From: Plantago ovata
Lineage: Eukaryota; Streptophyta; Magnoliopsida; Lamiales; Plantaginaceae
Direction: 5' to 3'
Length of the DNA: 64,000 bases
Assembly (NCBI GenBank): GCA_028274465.1
Contig: CM051456.1
Location: forward strand, 92,428,753 to 92,492,752
Part shown: one piece after another, positions 34,986-44,886 of the stretch
Layout of the letters: each line of letters starts with the position of its first letter
How positions within the stretch are numbered: position 1 is the first letter of the stretch
The notes under the pieces: model-generated
What the model saw: the letters and a program-made list of their open reading frames with translations, nothing else
Databases searched by the model: none
What the model was told of the DNA's origin: nothing
Translations under genes and position numbers: made by a program

Positions 34986-35902
34986 TAGAACCTTTTGATG
35001 TATGGGGAATTGATTTTACGGGACCATTCCCATCAAGCTCGGGATGTGAGTACATTCTAGTCGCGGTGGACTACGTCACTAAGTGGATGGAGGCAGTCCC
35101 CACTAGGAAGAATGATGCTTCGGTAGTCTTGAAATTCTTGAAGGATGTGATCTTCACCCGGTTTGGAATTCCTAGAACAATTATCAGTGATGGAGGTTCT
35201 CACTTCGTCAACCGTTCCTTTGCCTCACTATTGAAGAAATACAGCGTTACCCATAATGTTGCTACACCATATCATTCACAGACTTTTGGGCAAGTAGACG
35301 TTAGCAACCGGCAAATTAAGAAGATCCTTGAGCGCGTGGTGAAACCTAGCAGGAAAGATTGGGCTGGAAAACTGAATGATGCGCTTTGGGCGTATAGAAC
35401 CAGCTACAAAACAGTAATTGGCACTACACCGTACAGACTAGTGTTTGGGAAAGAATGCCACCTTCCGGTTGAGCTTGAGCACCGAGCTTATTGGGCAATA
35501 AAGGAGCTAAACCTTGATATGGGAAAAGCTAGGGAAGAAAGGTTTATGCAACTCGACGAGCTTGATGAACTACGCCTCGGCGCCAATGAGAACTCCAAGC
35601 TTTACAAGGAACGAACCAAGAAGTATCACGACCGTGGAATTGTGTGGAAAGAGCTGATCCCTGGCCAGAAAGCCTTAGTGTTCAACTCCCGACTTCGCTT
35701 ATTTCCGGGGAAGCTCCGTACTCGATGGGATGTACCATGCGAGATTGTCCAAGTTGCTCCCCATGGGGCTGTAGAACTCTTGGACCCGAAAACTGGCGAC
35801 ACCTTCAAGGTGAATGGGCAACGTGTTAAACCATACTTTGAGCTTCCCGGTGATCAAGTGGAGGTCGATGATATCGATCGCACCACTCCCACCTCCACAT
35901 GA
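34925..35902 (+). CDS. Athila-type integrase catalytic core and C-terminus
   Basis: A long open frame covering the integrase core: [16 protein letters not shown] (first Asp), [11 protein letters not shown] (second Asp). The third catalytic residue lies in [11 protein letters not shown], where family members have GQVEVSN, so the catalytic Glu is Asp. The preceding HPQTSG-like motif also reads HSQTFG. The C-terminal part ([46 protein letters not shown]) is intact and ends at TGA 35900-35902. The 5' part is joined by a frameshift to the zinc-finger frame. Confidence 0.82.
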   Translation: MSARGNIGKKQEMPQQGNLVVEPFDVWGIDFTGPFPSSSGCEYILVAVDYVTKWMEAVPTRKNDASVVLKFLKDVIFTRFGIPRTIISDGGSHFVNRSFASLLKKYSVTHNVATPYHSQTFGQVDVSNRQIKKILERVVKPSRKDWAGKLNDALWAYRTSYKTVIGTTPYRLVFGKECHLPVELEHRAYWAIKELNLDMGKAREERFMQLDELDELRLGANENSKLYKERTKKYHDRGIVWKELIPGQKALVFNSRLRLFPGKLRTRWDVPCEIVQVAPHGAVELLDPKTGDTFKVNGQRVKPYFELPGDQVEVDDIDRTTPTST

Positions 35903-36039
35903 GGGTATGTAGCTTGTAGTTTTTCTATTTTTTGAGTCTTTAGTGTTTTTCTCTTTGTGTTAGAGTATGTTTTTTGTGATAACATAGGTAAAAAGTTGAT
36001 ATTTTTTGCATTCGTAGGTGATTAACGAGGCACCAAGAG

Positions 36040-36240
36040 TCTGCCGCTCCCAGGCGGACCGCCCCACACGGGGCGGTGCGCCTGAGAGAAGCAGAACGCC
36101 CGGGCGTTCTGCCACTCCCAGGCGGACCTCCCCTCACCCGGGGCGGTGCGCCCGGGAAGGGCAGGGGCCTAGGCGCCCCCTGGGCACCCCAGGCGGACTG
36201 CCCCACACGGGGTGGTGCGCCTGAGGGCGCCAGTGATCTG
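36040..36240 (+). repeat. GC hairpin array in the 3' non-coding region
   Basis: Repeated CAGGCGGAC/GTGCGCCTG-type pairs and a perfect 22-bp palindrome at 36091-36112 (left half GCAGAACGCCC). Units such as CCCCACACGGGG and CCCGGGCG recur. Confidence 0.8.
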
Positions 36241-37124
36241 GGTGTCAAGATATGACCCCGGACGGACACCACAATCACCCCCGAATGCAACCATATCGCC
36301 CATTTTACCCTTTTTATCACCCGTTTTGGTTTCTCACGAGTTTCCTTGAGTAATACAGGTTACAGGTATACGTCTAGATCTCACCTCATATCCACTTTCA
36401 ACGTTCGGGACGAATGACGAAGTTCAGGTTTGGGGGTGGGGGTTATCGCTGTGTATTTCTATAACTTATTTTTCTTATGATAACTCGTGAATACATTTGT
36501 TTGCACGTTTACTGCTTTCATAGGATTTAGTTTGTTCGTATGCATTCATCCTTACTCTAGTTTTTGCATGATGTTGTGTGGAGTTCAATGCCAAATTTTT
36601 TGAAAATTTTTATTGTATAGACTAAGTGTTTGTGACCATTGCCCATACATTGCATCTCTATGGAATAGTTTGAGGTTTGTCTCGCTTGGCTTGTCATATT
36701 TGTATGTGCACTAGTTAAACTTGGTAGTCTCGACATCACTATGTGGTGTTTTCTCTACTGCGGTTCGCGAAGGCCTTATAAAATGTTGCATGTTAGAGTC
36801 TTTGGTTATATTCTCGTGTAATTATGTACCTAAGAGGCAACAAGTCTTCACCTTTCTTTTTGAAATTGCTAAATGCCTAGGAAGGAGGTAGAGTGAGGTG
36901 TGTGATCCTTTGTTTGAAACATATTCTAACGAATAGGTTTGGGGAGGGGGTTACTTTCATTATGACTTGTTTTTCATCTTGTTGAGTCATGTTGAGTTTG
37001 TTTTTATTTTTTCTTGTGAGTTTGTGCTCCAACCTATTCTTTCGAATAGGTTTGGGGAGGTCGTTGTAGTGTCATTGTTATTTCCTTTCATTGTAGTTTC
37101 ATTGTGCTACTGTTGGATATATAT

Positions 37125-37255
37125 AAAAAAAAAGAGAACAAAAAAGAAAAAAAAAAGAAAAAATTCCAGAATCTGGAAAAAGAAAAAAAAAAAAAAAAGA
37201 AAAAAAGAACAAAAAAGAAAAAATAATAAGACCCAAAAAAGCAAAAGAAGGGTCC
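37125..37255 (+). repeat. Homopurine A/G-rich tract
   Basis: About 130 bases of almost only A and G on the coding strand. The related minus-strand element has the same kind of tract at 49330-49455 (as T/C on the plus strand), also upstream of its 3' LTR. Confidence 0.7.
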
Positions 37256-37845
37256 AAGCAAGCCAAAAAGCAGTTTTAGCAAAGTATTGCATTATTTTTC
37301 AGCTTTTGTAGTAGTTCGTAATCAAGTTGTAAATTCTTCCTTGTGTTCTCGTGTCGCCTAGTCCAAGGCTTGTTCTAGACCACCATCGTCCTGCCATTCA
37401 GGAAGTGGTGAAGAGTTTTTCTTTAAGAGTCGGGTAGAATAGGGGAGAGTTATCTTTTAGGGAACCCTCCTTCGTTTGATGAGAGCCAGTATTGGTTCGA
37501 CCTCTCTTGAGGGAAAGTCTCACTTGGTGAACAGTAGTAAGCCCTCAGTTTCATAGGCACGGGGCAACCATTTGTATTTTGACATGCATCATTACGTCGT
37601 CATTGACTAGGTCCAGGTAGAGAATGTTACGAGAGACTCCCTTGTTTAACAAAGTGCATATGTGAATGTGTATAGGTTCAATCGAGACATTCTTCAACCT
37701 ACTTCCATGTTATGATTTGTATGATCTTTGTTCATAAGCATTTGGTAGATACAATCGGTTATTTCTTCTTGTTTGGCATGAGACTCCTCTTTTTGTTGCA
37801 TGTAGGTTGCATAGAGTCTAGCTAGTTGCTTGAGGACAAGCAAAG

Positions 37846-37862
37846 GTTCGGTTTGGGGAGTT
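37846..37862 (+). promoter_or_regulatory. Polypurine tract of the Athila-type element
   Basis: GGTTCGGTTTGGGGAGT-type sequence abuts the 3' LTR start TGATGACAG. The minus-strand element has its counterpart at 48733-48750. Confidence 0.75.
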
Positions 37863-38995
37863 TGATGACAGTGTTTTTTACACTATCATTCGGGTCTTTT
37901 TTTTCACCAATTTAGCTATCCTCTTGCATGCATTTTAGTGCATTTTGTTAGAATAGTGTCACGTTTCCATTTCTTTTATTATTTTCAGGTTTTAGGTGAA
38001 AATCGCGCTTTTGGATGTAAATCATGGCGGAACATTGAAGTTTTGGTGCAACAAGATCACTCGTGGTGTGTCGAGGAGTACCGGGACGTGTTTCAAGGCC
38101 AAAAGACCAAGTTTCGGAGCTCAAAACCGTTCAAGTGGCTGAAATCGAGGATCCGGAGGAAGAAATTGGCACGGGCAACTCTCTGCCCGTGCCAGGCGCA
38201 CCACTGCGTACGCGGCGGTCCGCTGCGTACGGGGCGGTCCGCCGGGGGCCTTCCGACAGCAACTATATATATTTCCAAAATCTGCGAATTTTCATATCTT
38301 TCATCATATTTTTACAGACTTAAACCCTAGATCTTGTTCTGGGTATATTTTCTCTTAGAACCTTTGTATCTTAGCGAATTTGGAGCTAGAGGAGAGATTT
38401 GGACATCAATTGATCTCACCTTGCTAGATCTTTGTGAGTTTAGCAATTCACCGGAAATTGACAACCTTTGGTGGTAACTTTGTATCTCACAATTATGCTA
38501 TTTATCTTTCAATTCAACATGTTTTCATTCATTATTGCTTCGATTATGATTGTTGATTGTGTTATTGATATGAGTAGCTAAGCATCTAGTTGGTGATAGT
38601 ATGTGAATTCGTAGCTACGATTCATATTATGCATGATTGAGTTTCTGAGTCTTTTACCTGTTTTATTGATTATATTCCAATCTTTGATCCGACTAAGCCA
38701 AACATCTTCGTATAAAACTGTTAGAAACACTAGGACAATTCAAGATCATCGTTAGAACTTGATGCTTAGAACGAGCATACTATCACCAGCTCTCTCCATA
38801 TATTGTTAAGTCAAGTTAAGATAAATTTGTTTTCTGAAATTATATATAGTTATTTAGTTAAAGCTAGTTTAGTCCCTAGAGATCGACACTCGAGGTCATC
38901 TTACCTCTGCACTACATGTTTTGTGTAGTTGTGAGTTGCCATTTGGCTAAAAACAAATTTATTTGATTGTTCGAGTCTGACAATCTCGTTCATCA
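37863..38995 (+). mobile_element. 3' LTR of the Athila-type element (LTR D)
   Basis: 1133 bp; shorter than LTR C mainly because of a deletion around 38755. Hairpin array at 38168-38250 precedes the TATA box (ACTATATATATTTCC). Confidence 0.9.
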
Positions 38996-39000
38996 CTAAA
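38996..39000 (+). repeat. Athila element target-site duplication, right
   Basis: CTAAA, pairing with 27928-27932. Confidence 0.9.
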
Positions 39001-39230
39001 GCTTGAGATCGGAAAGGAGCGGAACTTGGACCGGCGGAACTGGGACCAACTTCATTCATTCTTGATTGAGAATAAGAAGCGATGGGGTTCCCACCCCCAA
39101 TATCGAAATCAGATTTGGAAGAAGAGTCCGATTCTGATGATGAAGAAGAACTGCTGCTTGATGATTCCGAATCATCCGATGATGAAGGAAGATCCGTGAA
39201 ATCTACGACCTTAGGGTTAACCTCGGACAT
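39001..39230 (-). pseudogene. Antisense ORF of Retand, N-terminal fragment
   Basis: ATG at 39230-39228 (MSEVNPKVVDFTDLPSSSDD), followed by a serine/acidic low-complexity run (roughly residues 15-45) and SQSRMNEVGPSSAG. The frame is cut by the Athila-type element but continues into 27932-27508. It is preceded by a splice acceptor, a possible leader intron and a TATA box, so it looks like an independent antisense transcription unit, as reported for some Tat-lineage elements. Confidence 0.6.
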
Positions 39231-39231
39231 C

Positions 39232-39372
39232 CTAAAACGGCAAGTAAGAAATTAGAAAGTTAGGTGATTGTCCGAGTGTCCATTTAGATATCTTCAAAAG
39301 ACAGTATACTTAGAAGAGAAAATTAGCATAAACATAAAGAGGCGGAAAATTAAACAAAGAAGCGGGGCATAC
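39232..39372 (-). other. Possible leader intron of the antisense ORF
   Basis: On the minus strand, TTTTCCAG/GTATGC at 39373/39372 is a good donor and CGTTTTAG/GATG at 39232/39231 a good acceptor immediately before the start codon. Confidence 0.45.
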
Positions 39373-39532
39373 CTGGAAAAGGAAGAAAGTAGAAGCTTGA
39401 AGATCCCGGAGCTCCAAAGAGAAGGTTATGTCAAATCACGAACTTGTTCCGGGGCTAAGATACGGAAGAAAATAATTTCTCTCTCTATTCTTCTCTCTAG
39501 AATGTTGTAAATGAGTAAATTTGTTGACCAAC

Positions 39533-39542
39533 TATTTATAGA
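39533..39542 (-). promoter_or_regulatory. TATA box of the antisense ORF
   Basis: TCTATAAATA on the minus strand, about 300 bases before the start codon and followed by a TC/AG-rich leader (AGAGAGAAGAATAGAGAGAG). Confidence 0.55.
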
Positions 39543-40228
39543 GGGGGACAGAATTGGGAAGCCCAATCGACGCAACCGTTGACTTCAAATCTAAACCGTA
39601 CATGGGCTTGAAATCAACGCACGAGATGAAGCCAGCAAACTAAATTTACTGTACAGTCCTCACGATCTTTGACCTACAAAAGGTTGCAAATACGGAAGAA
39701 AGGACCTATCCTTATCCATAACACAAGACCCGGAATTGTTGGTAAGTAAACGTTTTTTTCATAGCATACACATAGAAATTGATATTTAGTAGACGCGCGC
39801 ACTAAGATTACCAGCATTTAGACACGGATAGGTTGCATAGCATTCATCATTTTCGCATCAAAATTTAAAAGGGGTCCAAAGGTTACGGATAAGGATGAAG
39901 GATTATGAGAACAAGGAACGGAAGATACAAGACACGGACACGGCGTCTAAAGCACCATCTCATGAAACACGGACACGACGTCTAGTGAAGTAATGACACA
40001 GGCACGGAAGATGCAAGACATGGACACGACGGCTAAAGCGCCATCTCATGAAACACGGACACGTCGTCTAGTGAAGTAATGACCCAGACATGGATGATAA
40101 AAGGACACGGATATGCCATCCTTTCAAATCAAGTACGACACATAAGAAAAGTGACAAATTTTTTCGACCACATACAGTATAGTTTCACACTATCTTCGAC
40201 TAAGATACTCTGAAACTACAGGGACATA
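39543..40228. other. Retand 3' non-coding region
   Basis: No ORF. It contains the two-copy 86-bp tandem repeat below and ends with the purine-rich ACTACAGGGACATA next to the 3' LTR. Confidence 0.5.
39918..40090 (+). repeat. Two-copy tandem repeat, 86-bp period
   Basis: Copies begin ACGGAAGAT at 39918 and 40004. Within each, ACACGGACACG-CGTCT is itself repeated with small changes. Confidence 0.8.
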
Positions 40229-41078
40229 TGTTGATATAAAAATATGTGTACGGTGCGTCTCTCTACGAACTATAAAGTTTTCTAGCTATAAAGGATAAGG
40301 CCCGTCCGCGGCTCACAAGGTTCCGCACCTTGAATTATGTGAACCTAGGAGGCATTTTTACAAAATATGCCCAGTTTATTAAAATAAGGCACTAGAGAGA
40401 TACATACATTTTGAGGTCCGGAACTACTGACATACGGACAAAGGACATCACCCAAATCCAGAACAGGTCAGGCAGTACGAGTCTTATTTATTACAAAGCT
40501 TAAATACTTTGTCTATTTTGTTGTGTGGTTGAACCAGGATGAGATTCGCACTAAAGACATGAAGGAAGAGAGACACGGAAGAAGATAAGAGCTTCTGGAT
40601 GACACTAGAAGATACACCTAAAAGGGTTTGGGCCAAACCCATGAAGGTCAACGTTGGGGCTACTCAATACATGTGGAAGAAGGAAAAGACGACAGATGGA
40701 AGCATGAGATTGGACCGACTTAGGGTTGGCCAATACCTATACAAAGGCTCCAATTCCAAGATCAAGGTAACTGGTATTAACTATTCACATTTATTACATT
40801 AAGACAAGGAGATTTAGCAACCTCCTTCAAGTAAAGTCTCTCACCGGTTTGACCATAGGCAAGCCGGGTTAATCACACATCCACACGTGCATTTCAATCT
40901 CAGGTACTTAAAGTGACATAGAGAAGACTGAGGATTGTGTTGTGCACCTGGAGAAGATTGATTCAAGGATTTGATTTAAGACTATGGTGACATAGCGAGT
41001 ATTTAGGTTCCTAGTGTATTGTAACGAACTTAACTTCATCTAGAGCGTCGTACGGTTTACTAGAACTTTACCCTTACA
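40229..41078 (+). mobile_element. 3' LTR of the Retand-type element
   Basis: Begins TGTTGATATA and ends CCCTTACA. Compared with the 5' LTR it has lost the TATATATA core (CCTATACAAAGG at about 40736-40747), so it would be a weak promoter. Confidence 0.85.
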
Positions 41079-43202
41079 GGTGGGAATATAGATTGGCTGT
41101 TAATTCCCAACAGAGCTTATAAGCAAGGTGATTACTATAAGGTGTATGATTGTGGTTTACATTGATTGGTAGTTGACAGACATTGAATTTCTTAGCTGGC
41201 TCTGCTTGGAGCATTTCTGGTGCTCAAGGTGTAATCTTTTGTGATTAGTGGAACTTTTTTTATGATTAATATCAAGATTTCGGGTGCTTATGGACCTTTC
41301 CTTTTTATTTTTTCAGGACTGATTTGATTAGGAATTGCATTTAGTAGATGGATGCATGTAGTTTCTTCCCAAAATGCTCCACAAAAAATGGATGGATTAT
41401 GTTCCACATAATCTGGATAGCGCTGATCCTTGTGGAGATCATGCATATGGTTTGTTGTATCAGCTATAGAACCAAGTCACCAACGATGTTCTCTCCATGT
41501 AAGCTACTTGCAACTATAAGTTGTCCGAGAACATAACCATCAAGTTTATGCTTCACCTTTCTCGTAAGTCTGATGTAGCTTTCAATTTCAAAACATTATC
41601 AAGCTCTATGTGAGCTATAACTAATAATATTGGACGATGTTATGCATTGCAGTTAGAATGTACGTTGAATTTAGTGTATTTTGTTCTCATGAAGTTTGTA
41701 CATTCCAAGTTTACTGAGATTTTGGAATTAAGTTTGTTATTTGTGCAAAGAGTGACGATTCCTTATTGTTTTCGATATATGATAATGTAAGGATCTGCAG
41801 GTCAGGCCCTAAGCCCGCTTTGATCATCAGAACTGAGGTAATCAATACACAAGTTCATAAATTGGCCCCATGAATCAACCATTATTGTCAAGTTCATAAA
41901 AGTGATATATGTGTTAAGTATAACTAAACGGACAACTTATACAATTGTTGGCCATGGCAAGTTTTTATACCCAATTGTTGTCCACGGCAAGTTTTCAGTG
42001 CTTCAATTGTCACAGAGATAAGAAAATGAAGATGGCGGAATTAGTGATAGTTGTCATAGTAGTAGTTGTGTTATTATGTGTCTAGTTGAGTTATGTTGAG
42101 AACATTTGGTCGGAATGTGGCCACGTCTGGATCTTCGGATCGACGAGACTATTTTGATTGGTGGAAATGAGAGATTCGCAGTCTTGATTCCAAAAAAAAG
42201 ATGGCGGAATTAGTGAGCATAAGTCCAAAATTCTATTTTCACTTGAAATCCTATCTAGTGATTTTGTATGGGCCTAGTAACACTTGACCTGATCTAATTT
42301 GTGGATGCATGCATGTGAAATATTGGAATTAGAAATCCAAAATCCTATTTTTAAAATCCAAAATTTCATACATCTATAACAAAATCATACTAAGCTTTAC
42401 CATTACCATAATACAAAATTCAATCAATTTTCAGAATCCAATCCAAAAACTCAACTTTCACACATAAACTCATCTTTCACCATAATTCAAAATTTTCAAT
42501 TTTAAAATCTGGTATCAAACACTCCAAACACTATGTGACACGTGGTGGGATGGTAACTAATGCTTGATGGGGGAAAATGAGGAATGCAATTTGGGGACAG
42601 TGTGTACTCATGGAGGGACTTATACCTGTGTCTGATTTCTGATGGGAGGCATTGAATGGAGTGTGGTGTGAACATTTAAACAATTTTATGGGAAGTTGAG
42701 TTTAGAGAGCTGTCACTACTTTTCTTTTCTTTTCTTTTCTTTTTTTCTTTTCTTTTTTTCTTTTTTTTTTTCTTTTTTTTTCATTTCTATGTACTATGTG
42801 TAATCTTGTATCTATTCAAGGTAAATTGCATATTTTTTCGATACACCAACTCTTATTTGCTTCTTCTGATCTTACCACTTAGACACCCTTACAATTATCA
42901 GAAAGGTACTATTAAGGTTATTCAGTCATTTTATATGGAGTTTTGAGTTGTGCATTCATAGACTACAACAAGTAATGGTAAATTTTAGTTCATGTTTTGG
43001 ACTGAAACATTATGGACCCAATTATCAAAAAATCATTTTCCTTCATTAATTACAAACTGTATTTCTCTTTTTCCTTGTTTGATTTGGTCTCCATTTTCTT
43101 AACTTATATTGAGAACTTGACATAAACAAATACCATCTCACCGACACCATACACACTCTTATCTTTCTCTCAATAGTTCACAATCTTGAAGCAAATGATA
43201 TC
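41079..43202. other. Intergenic DNA before the NBS-LRR relic
   Basis: No supported gene. 41205-41350 matches 7090-7215, and 41890-42045 resembles 2090-2215. A CTTTT-type pyrimidine microsatellite lies at 42718-42783. The final 100 bases before 43203 would hold the resistance-gene promoter or leader; no clear TATA box was picked. Confidence 0.45.
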
Positions 43203-43518
43203 ATGGTGGGAGAAGCTATTCTTGGAGCTGCTGTTCAAGTTTTGCTGCAAAATTTTCTTTCTGCATCCTTTGAAGAGATCAAGCTCACTTTGGGTTGCAC
43301 GAAGGAGGTCACCAAGCTGCAAAAGTCACTAGTTCTGGTTCAAGAGTTTCTGTCCGATGCTGAGAAGAAGGAAATCAATGATGGCTCTGTTAAAGAGTGG
43401 TTGCTGCAGCTGGAAGATGCGGCTTTTGAGGCCGATGCGATCTTGGGTGAGTTCAGCTACGAACTTCTCCGGTGAAAGGTGAAGAACCAAAATCGTTTAA
43501 AAGGAAAGGTATTTAGCT
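43203..43518 (+). pseudogene. CC-NBS-LRR resistance gene relic, coiled-coil domain
   Basis: Start ATG 43203 (MVGEAILGAAVQVLLQNFLS). The first 90 residues are a typical RGA-like N-terminal Rx/CC domain (LQKSLVLVQEFLSDAEKKEIND, VKEWLLQLEDAAFEADAILGEF). A TGA at 43473-43475 follows ELLR, where relatives read on into KVKNQNRLKGKVFSF. The same TGA is in the second copy of the 86-bp repeat at 47054-47139, so the gene was already dead or the stop was copied with the repeat. NBS-LRR proteins are intracellular immune receptors. Confidence 0.85.
43433..43518 (+). repeat. 86-bp direct repeat flanking the MULE, left copy
   Basis: Identical by eye to 47054-47139 (starts CGATGCGATCTTGGG, ends GGTATTTAGCT). 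Confidence 0.9.
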
Positions 43519-43799
43519 GGGTTAATTGCAGTTTTGGTCCCTTATCTTGTCGTCCGCCGCGTATTTGGTCCTTTTTTTTTTATACATTTCAAATACGGTC
43601 CCTTTTTTCCCAAAAAATTTCTCCAGCCTACTTGTCAGCTTATGTGGCTATGACATGGGCGAATTGGATCAACAGGCGAACTAAGGAACCAACGAACTAA
43701 CAAAACGAACTAGTTGCTATATATAGCTTCATCCAAATCGTTCCCAAATTAGATGAACCCTAAACCCCCAAATCGTGAGCCAAATCGAAAGAAGAGACA

Positions 43800-44616
43800 A
43801 TGAGCAGCAACTCCTTCAATTCTCAGATTCCGAACACTTCTTTTTCCACCGGTGGTTCTAACGACGATGAGATCCCGTTGTGCTACTGTGGAGTGCCTTG
43901 CAAGTTGCTGATGTCGAGGACCGATAAGAATCCAATGCGTCGGTTCTGGACATGTGGTTACTGGAAAAATGAGGTAAATTTCGTTCCTTTATGTACTTGT
44001 TGTTTAAATTATGTACATTGTTCTGTTGAATTGGAGTTAGAGATGTAGAATTGTAGTTGGCTGCTCTGTTTTGTAGTGGGAACCTTAAAATTTTGATACT
44101 TTATGCGTGGTTGAGGAGATTGTTGAAATTATGAATATTGATTTGGTGCATTTGAGTTGCAGTGGTTAATGTGTAGCTAGGTGCTCTGTTTGTTGGTCTG
44201 TTGTTTAACTTGTGAAATTTGCTCTGTATACTGTGAAATTTAGTAGATTTTGATGTGGGGATTTCTATTTACAGGTCACTAGGTGTAGTTACTTTGACTT
44301 CAAGGATTTGGAAGTGAGTAGGTACTATGCTGCTGTAATGTTTGATGCATTGCAGAAGGAGAGGTTCTTGGTGAATGAGAATGGGGAGTTGAGGAGGAGG
44401 GTAGCAAACCTTGAATTGCAGTTGGCTGAGAAAGAAAAGGAATGTAAAAACTGGGAGAAGTCATATGACCTTGTGTATTTCAAGCAGTGTGGTGATCTTG
44501 GTAAGGTGTATGCTTTGGAGGAAGACCTTGAGGCTGCTAATTCAAGGGTGCAAGAGTTGGAGGATAAGCTAAAAAAGCTTGTGAAGTTGTTGTTAGGAAA
44601 GATCAGCTCAAGTTAG
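43800..44616 (+). CDS. GRF-type zinc-finger, coiled-coil protein in the MULE
   Basis: Two exons: 43800-43973 and 44275-44616, with GT (43974) and AG (44273-44274) borders, frame kept; 171 residues. Residues about 27-68 form a GRF zinc finger: CYCGVPC, NPMRRFWTC, and C-SYFDFKD from the second exon, giving the C/C/C/C ligand pattern and the GRF-like RRF. Residues about 85-165 are a coiled coil (VANLELQLAEKEKEC, EDLEAANSRVQELEDKLKKL). GRF fingers occur in nucleic-acid-binding proteins and in many small plant proteins near transposons. It looks intact but has no independent sign of expression. Confidence 0.65.
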
Positions 44617-44886
44617 CTTATGCTGTAGGTCTTTTTGCTTTGGTGTTTGGCATTGTAGGTTTGAGGATGATGAAACTCCTCTTCTAGGCAGTTTAGAGAG
44701 GATTGTAGTAGGCCATATGGTTATAAGTGTACTAGGCATTGTAGTAGTCTTGTTTGGATTTGGTTAGTAGTATGGTCACAGTTTAGGCCTTTTTGGGTTC
44801 TTTCAACTTGTAAAAACTGTGACCATTTGGTCATGTATGACTTGAGGGTATTAATGAAAATATTTGATGTCAAATATCTTCTTCAT

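Larger units (their letters stand above)
35903..37845 (+). other. Long 3' non-coding region of the Athila-type element
   Basis: No env-like ORF. It contains a GC hairpin array (36040-36240), three extra polypurine-like GGTTTGGGGAGG or similar strings (about 36426, 36938, 37048), and an A/G-rich tract (37125-37255). Low-complexity ORFs from the A/G tract are not genes. Confidence 0.6.
27933..38995 (+). mobile_element. Athila-type Ty3/gypsy element with all pol domains
   Basis: 11,063 bp with LTRs at 27933-29213 and 37863-38995 and TSD CTAAA. It has an Asp-tRNA-type primer site, gag, PR, RT, RNase H and IN in gypsy order (PR-RT-RH-IN), a long 3' non-coding part without an env-like ORF, and a polypurine tract at 37846-37862. 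A minus-strand solo LTR (32263-33466) sits inside RT. Several frameshifts and two altered catalytic residues show that it is dead. Confidence 0.9.
8534..41078 (+). mobile_element. Tat/Retand-type Ty3/gypsy element, host of nested insertions
   Basis: Matching LTRs at 8534-9394 and 40229-41078 define the element. The TSD is GGTAG (8529-8533) versus GGTGG (41079-41083), one mismatch. The internal part contains gag, PR and RT relics in the Tat/Retand style; RNase H and integrase appear deleted around 13720. An antisense ORF runs back from 39230. Later insertions are the copia element 14038-24051, LTR 24413-25816, a duplicated LTR/ORF unit up to 27932, and the Athila-type element 27933-38995. Without them the element is roughly 9 kb. 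Confidence 0.8.

Noticed and set aside
37088-37311. Lys/Arg-rich and Phe-rich frames on opposite strands.
   Set aside because: Produced by the A/G-rich tract; low-complexity translation, as are 49196-49468 and 49215-49448.
39918-40090. Short repeated units that might suggest a CRISPR array.
   Set aside because: Only two long tandem copies with no unique spacers, in a plant retrotransposon.
41348-41536. 62-residue frame with a hydrophobic middle.
   Set aside because: No start context, no homology recognised, and it overlaps a non-coding repeat shared with 7.1 kb.
42718-42783. Pyrimidine-rich tract considered as a polypurine tract of a minus-strand element.
   Set aside because: No LTR start beside it; it is a CTTTT-type microsatellite.
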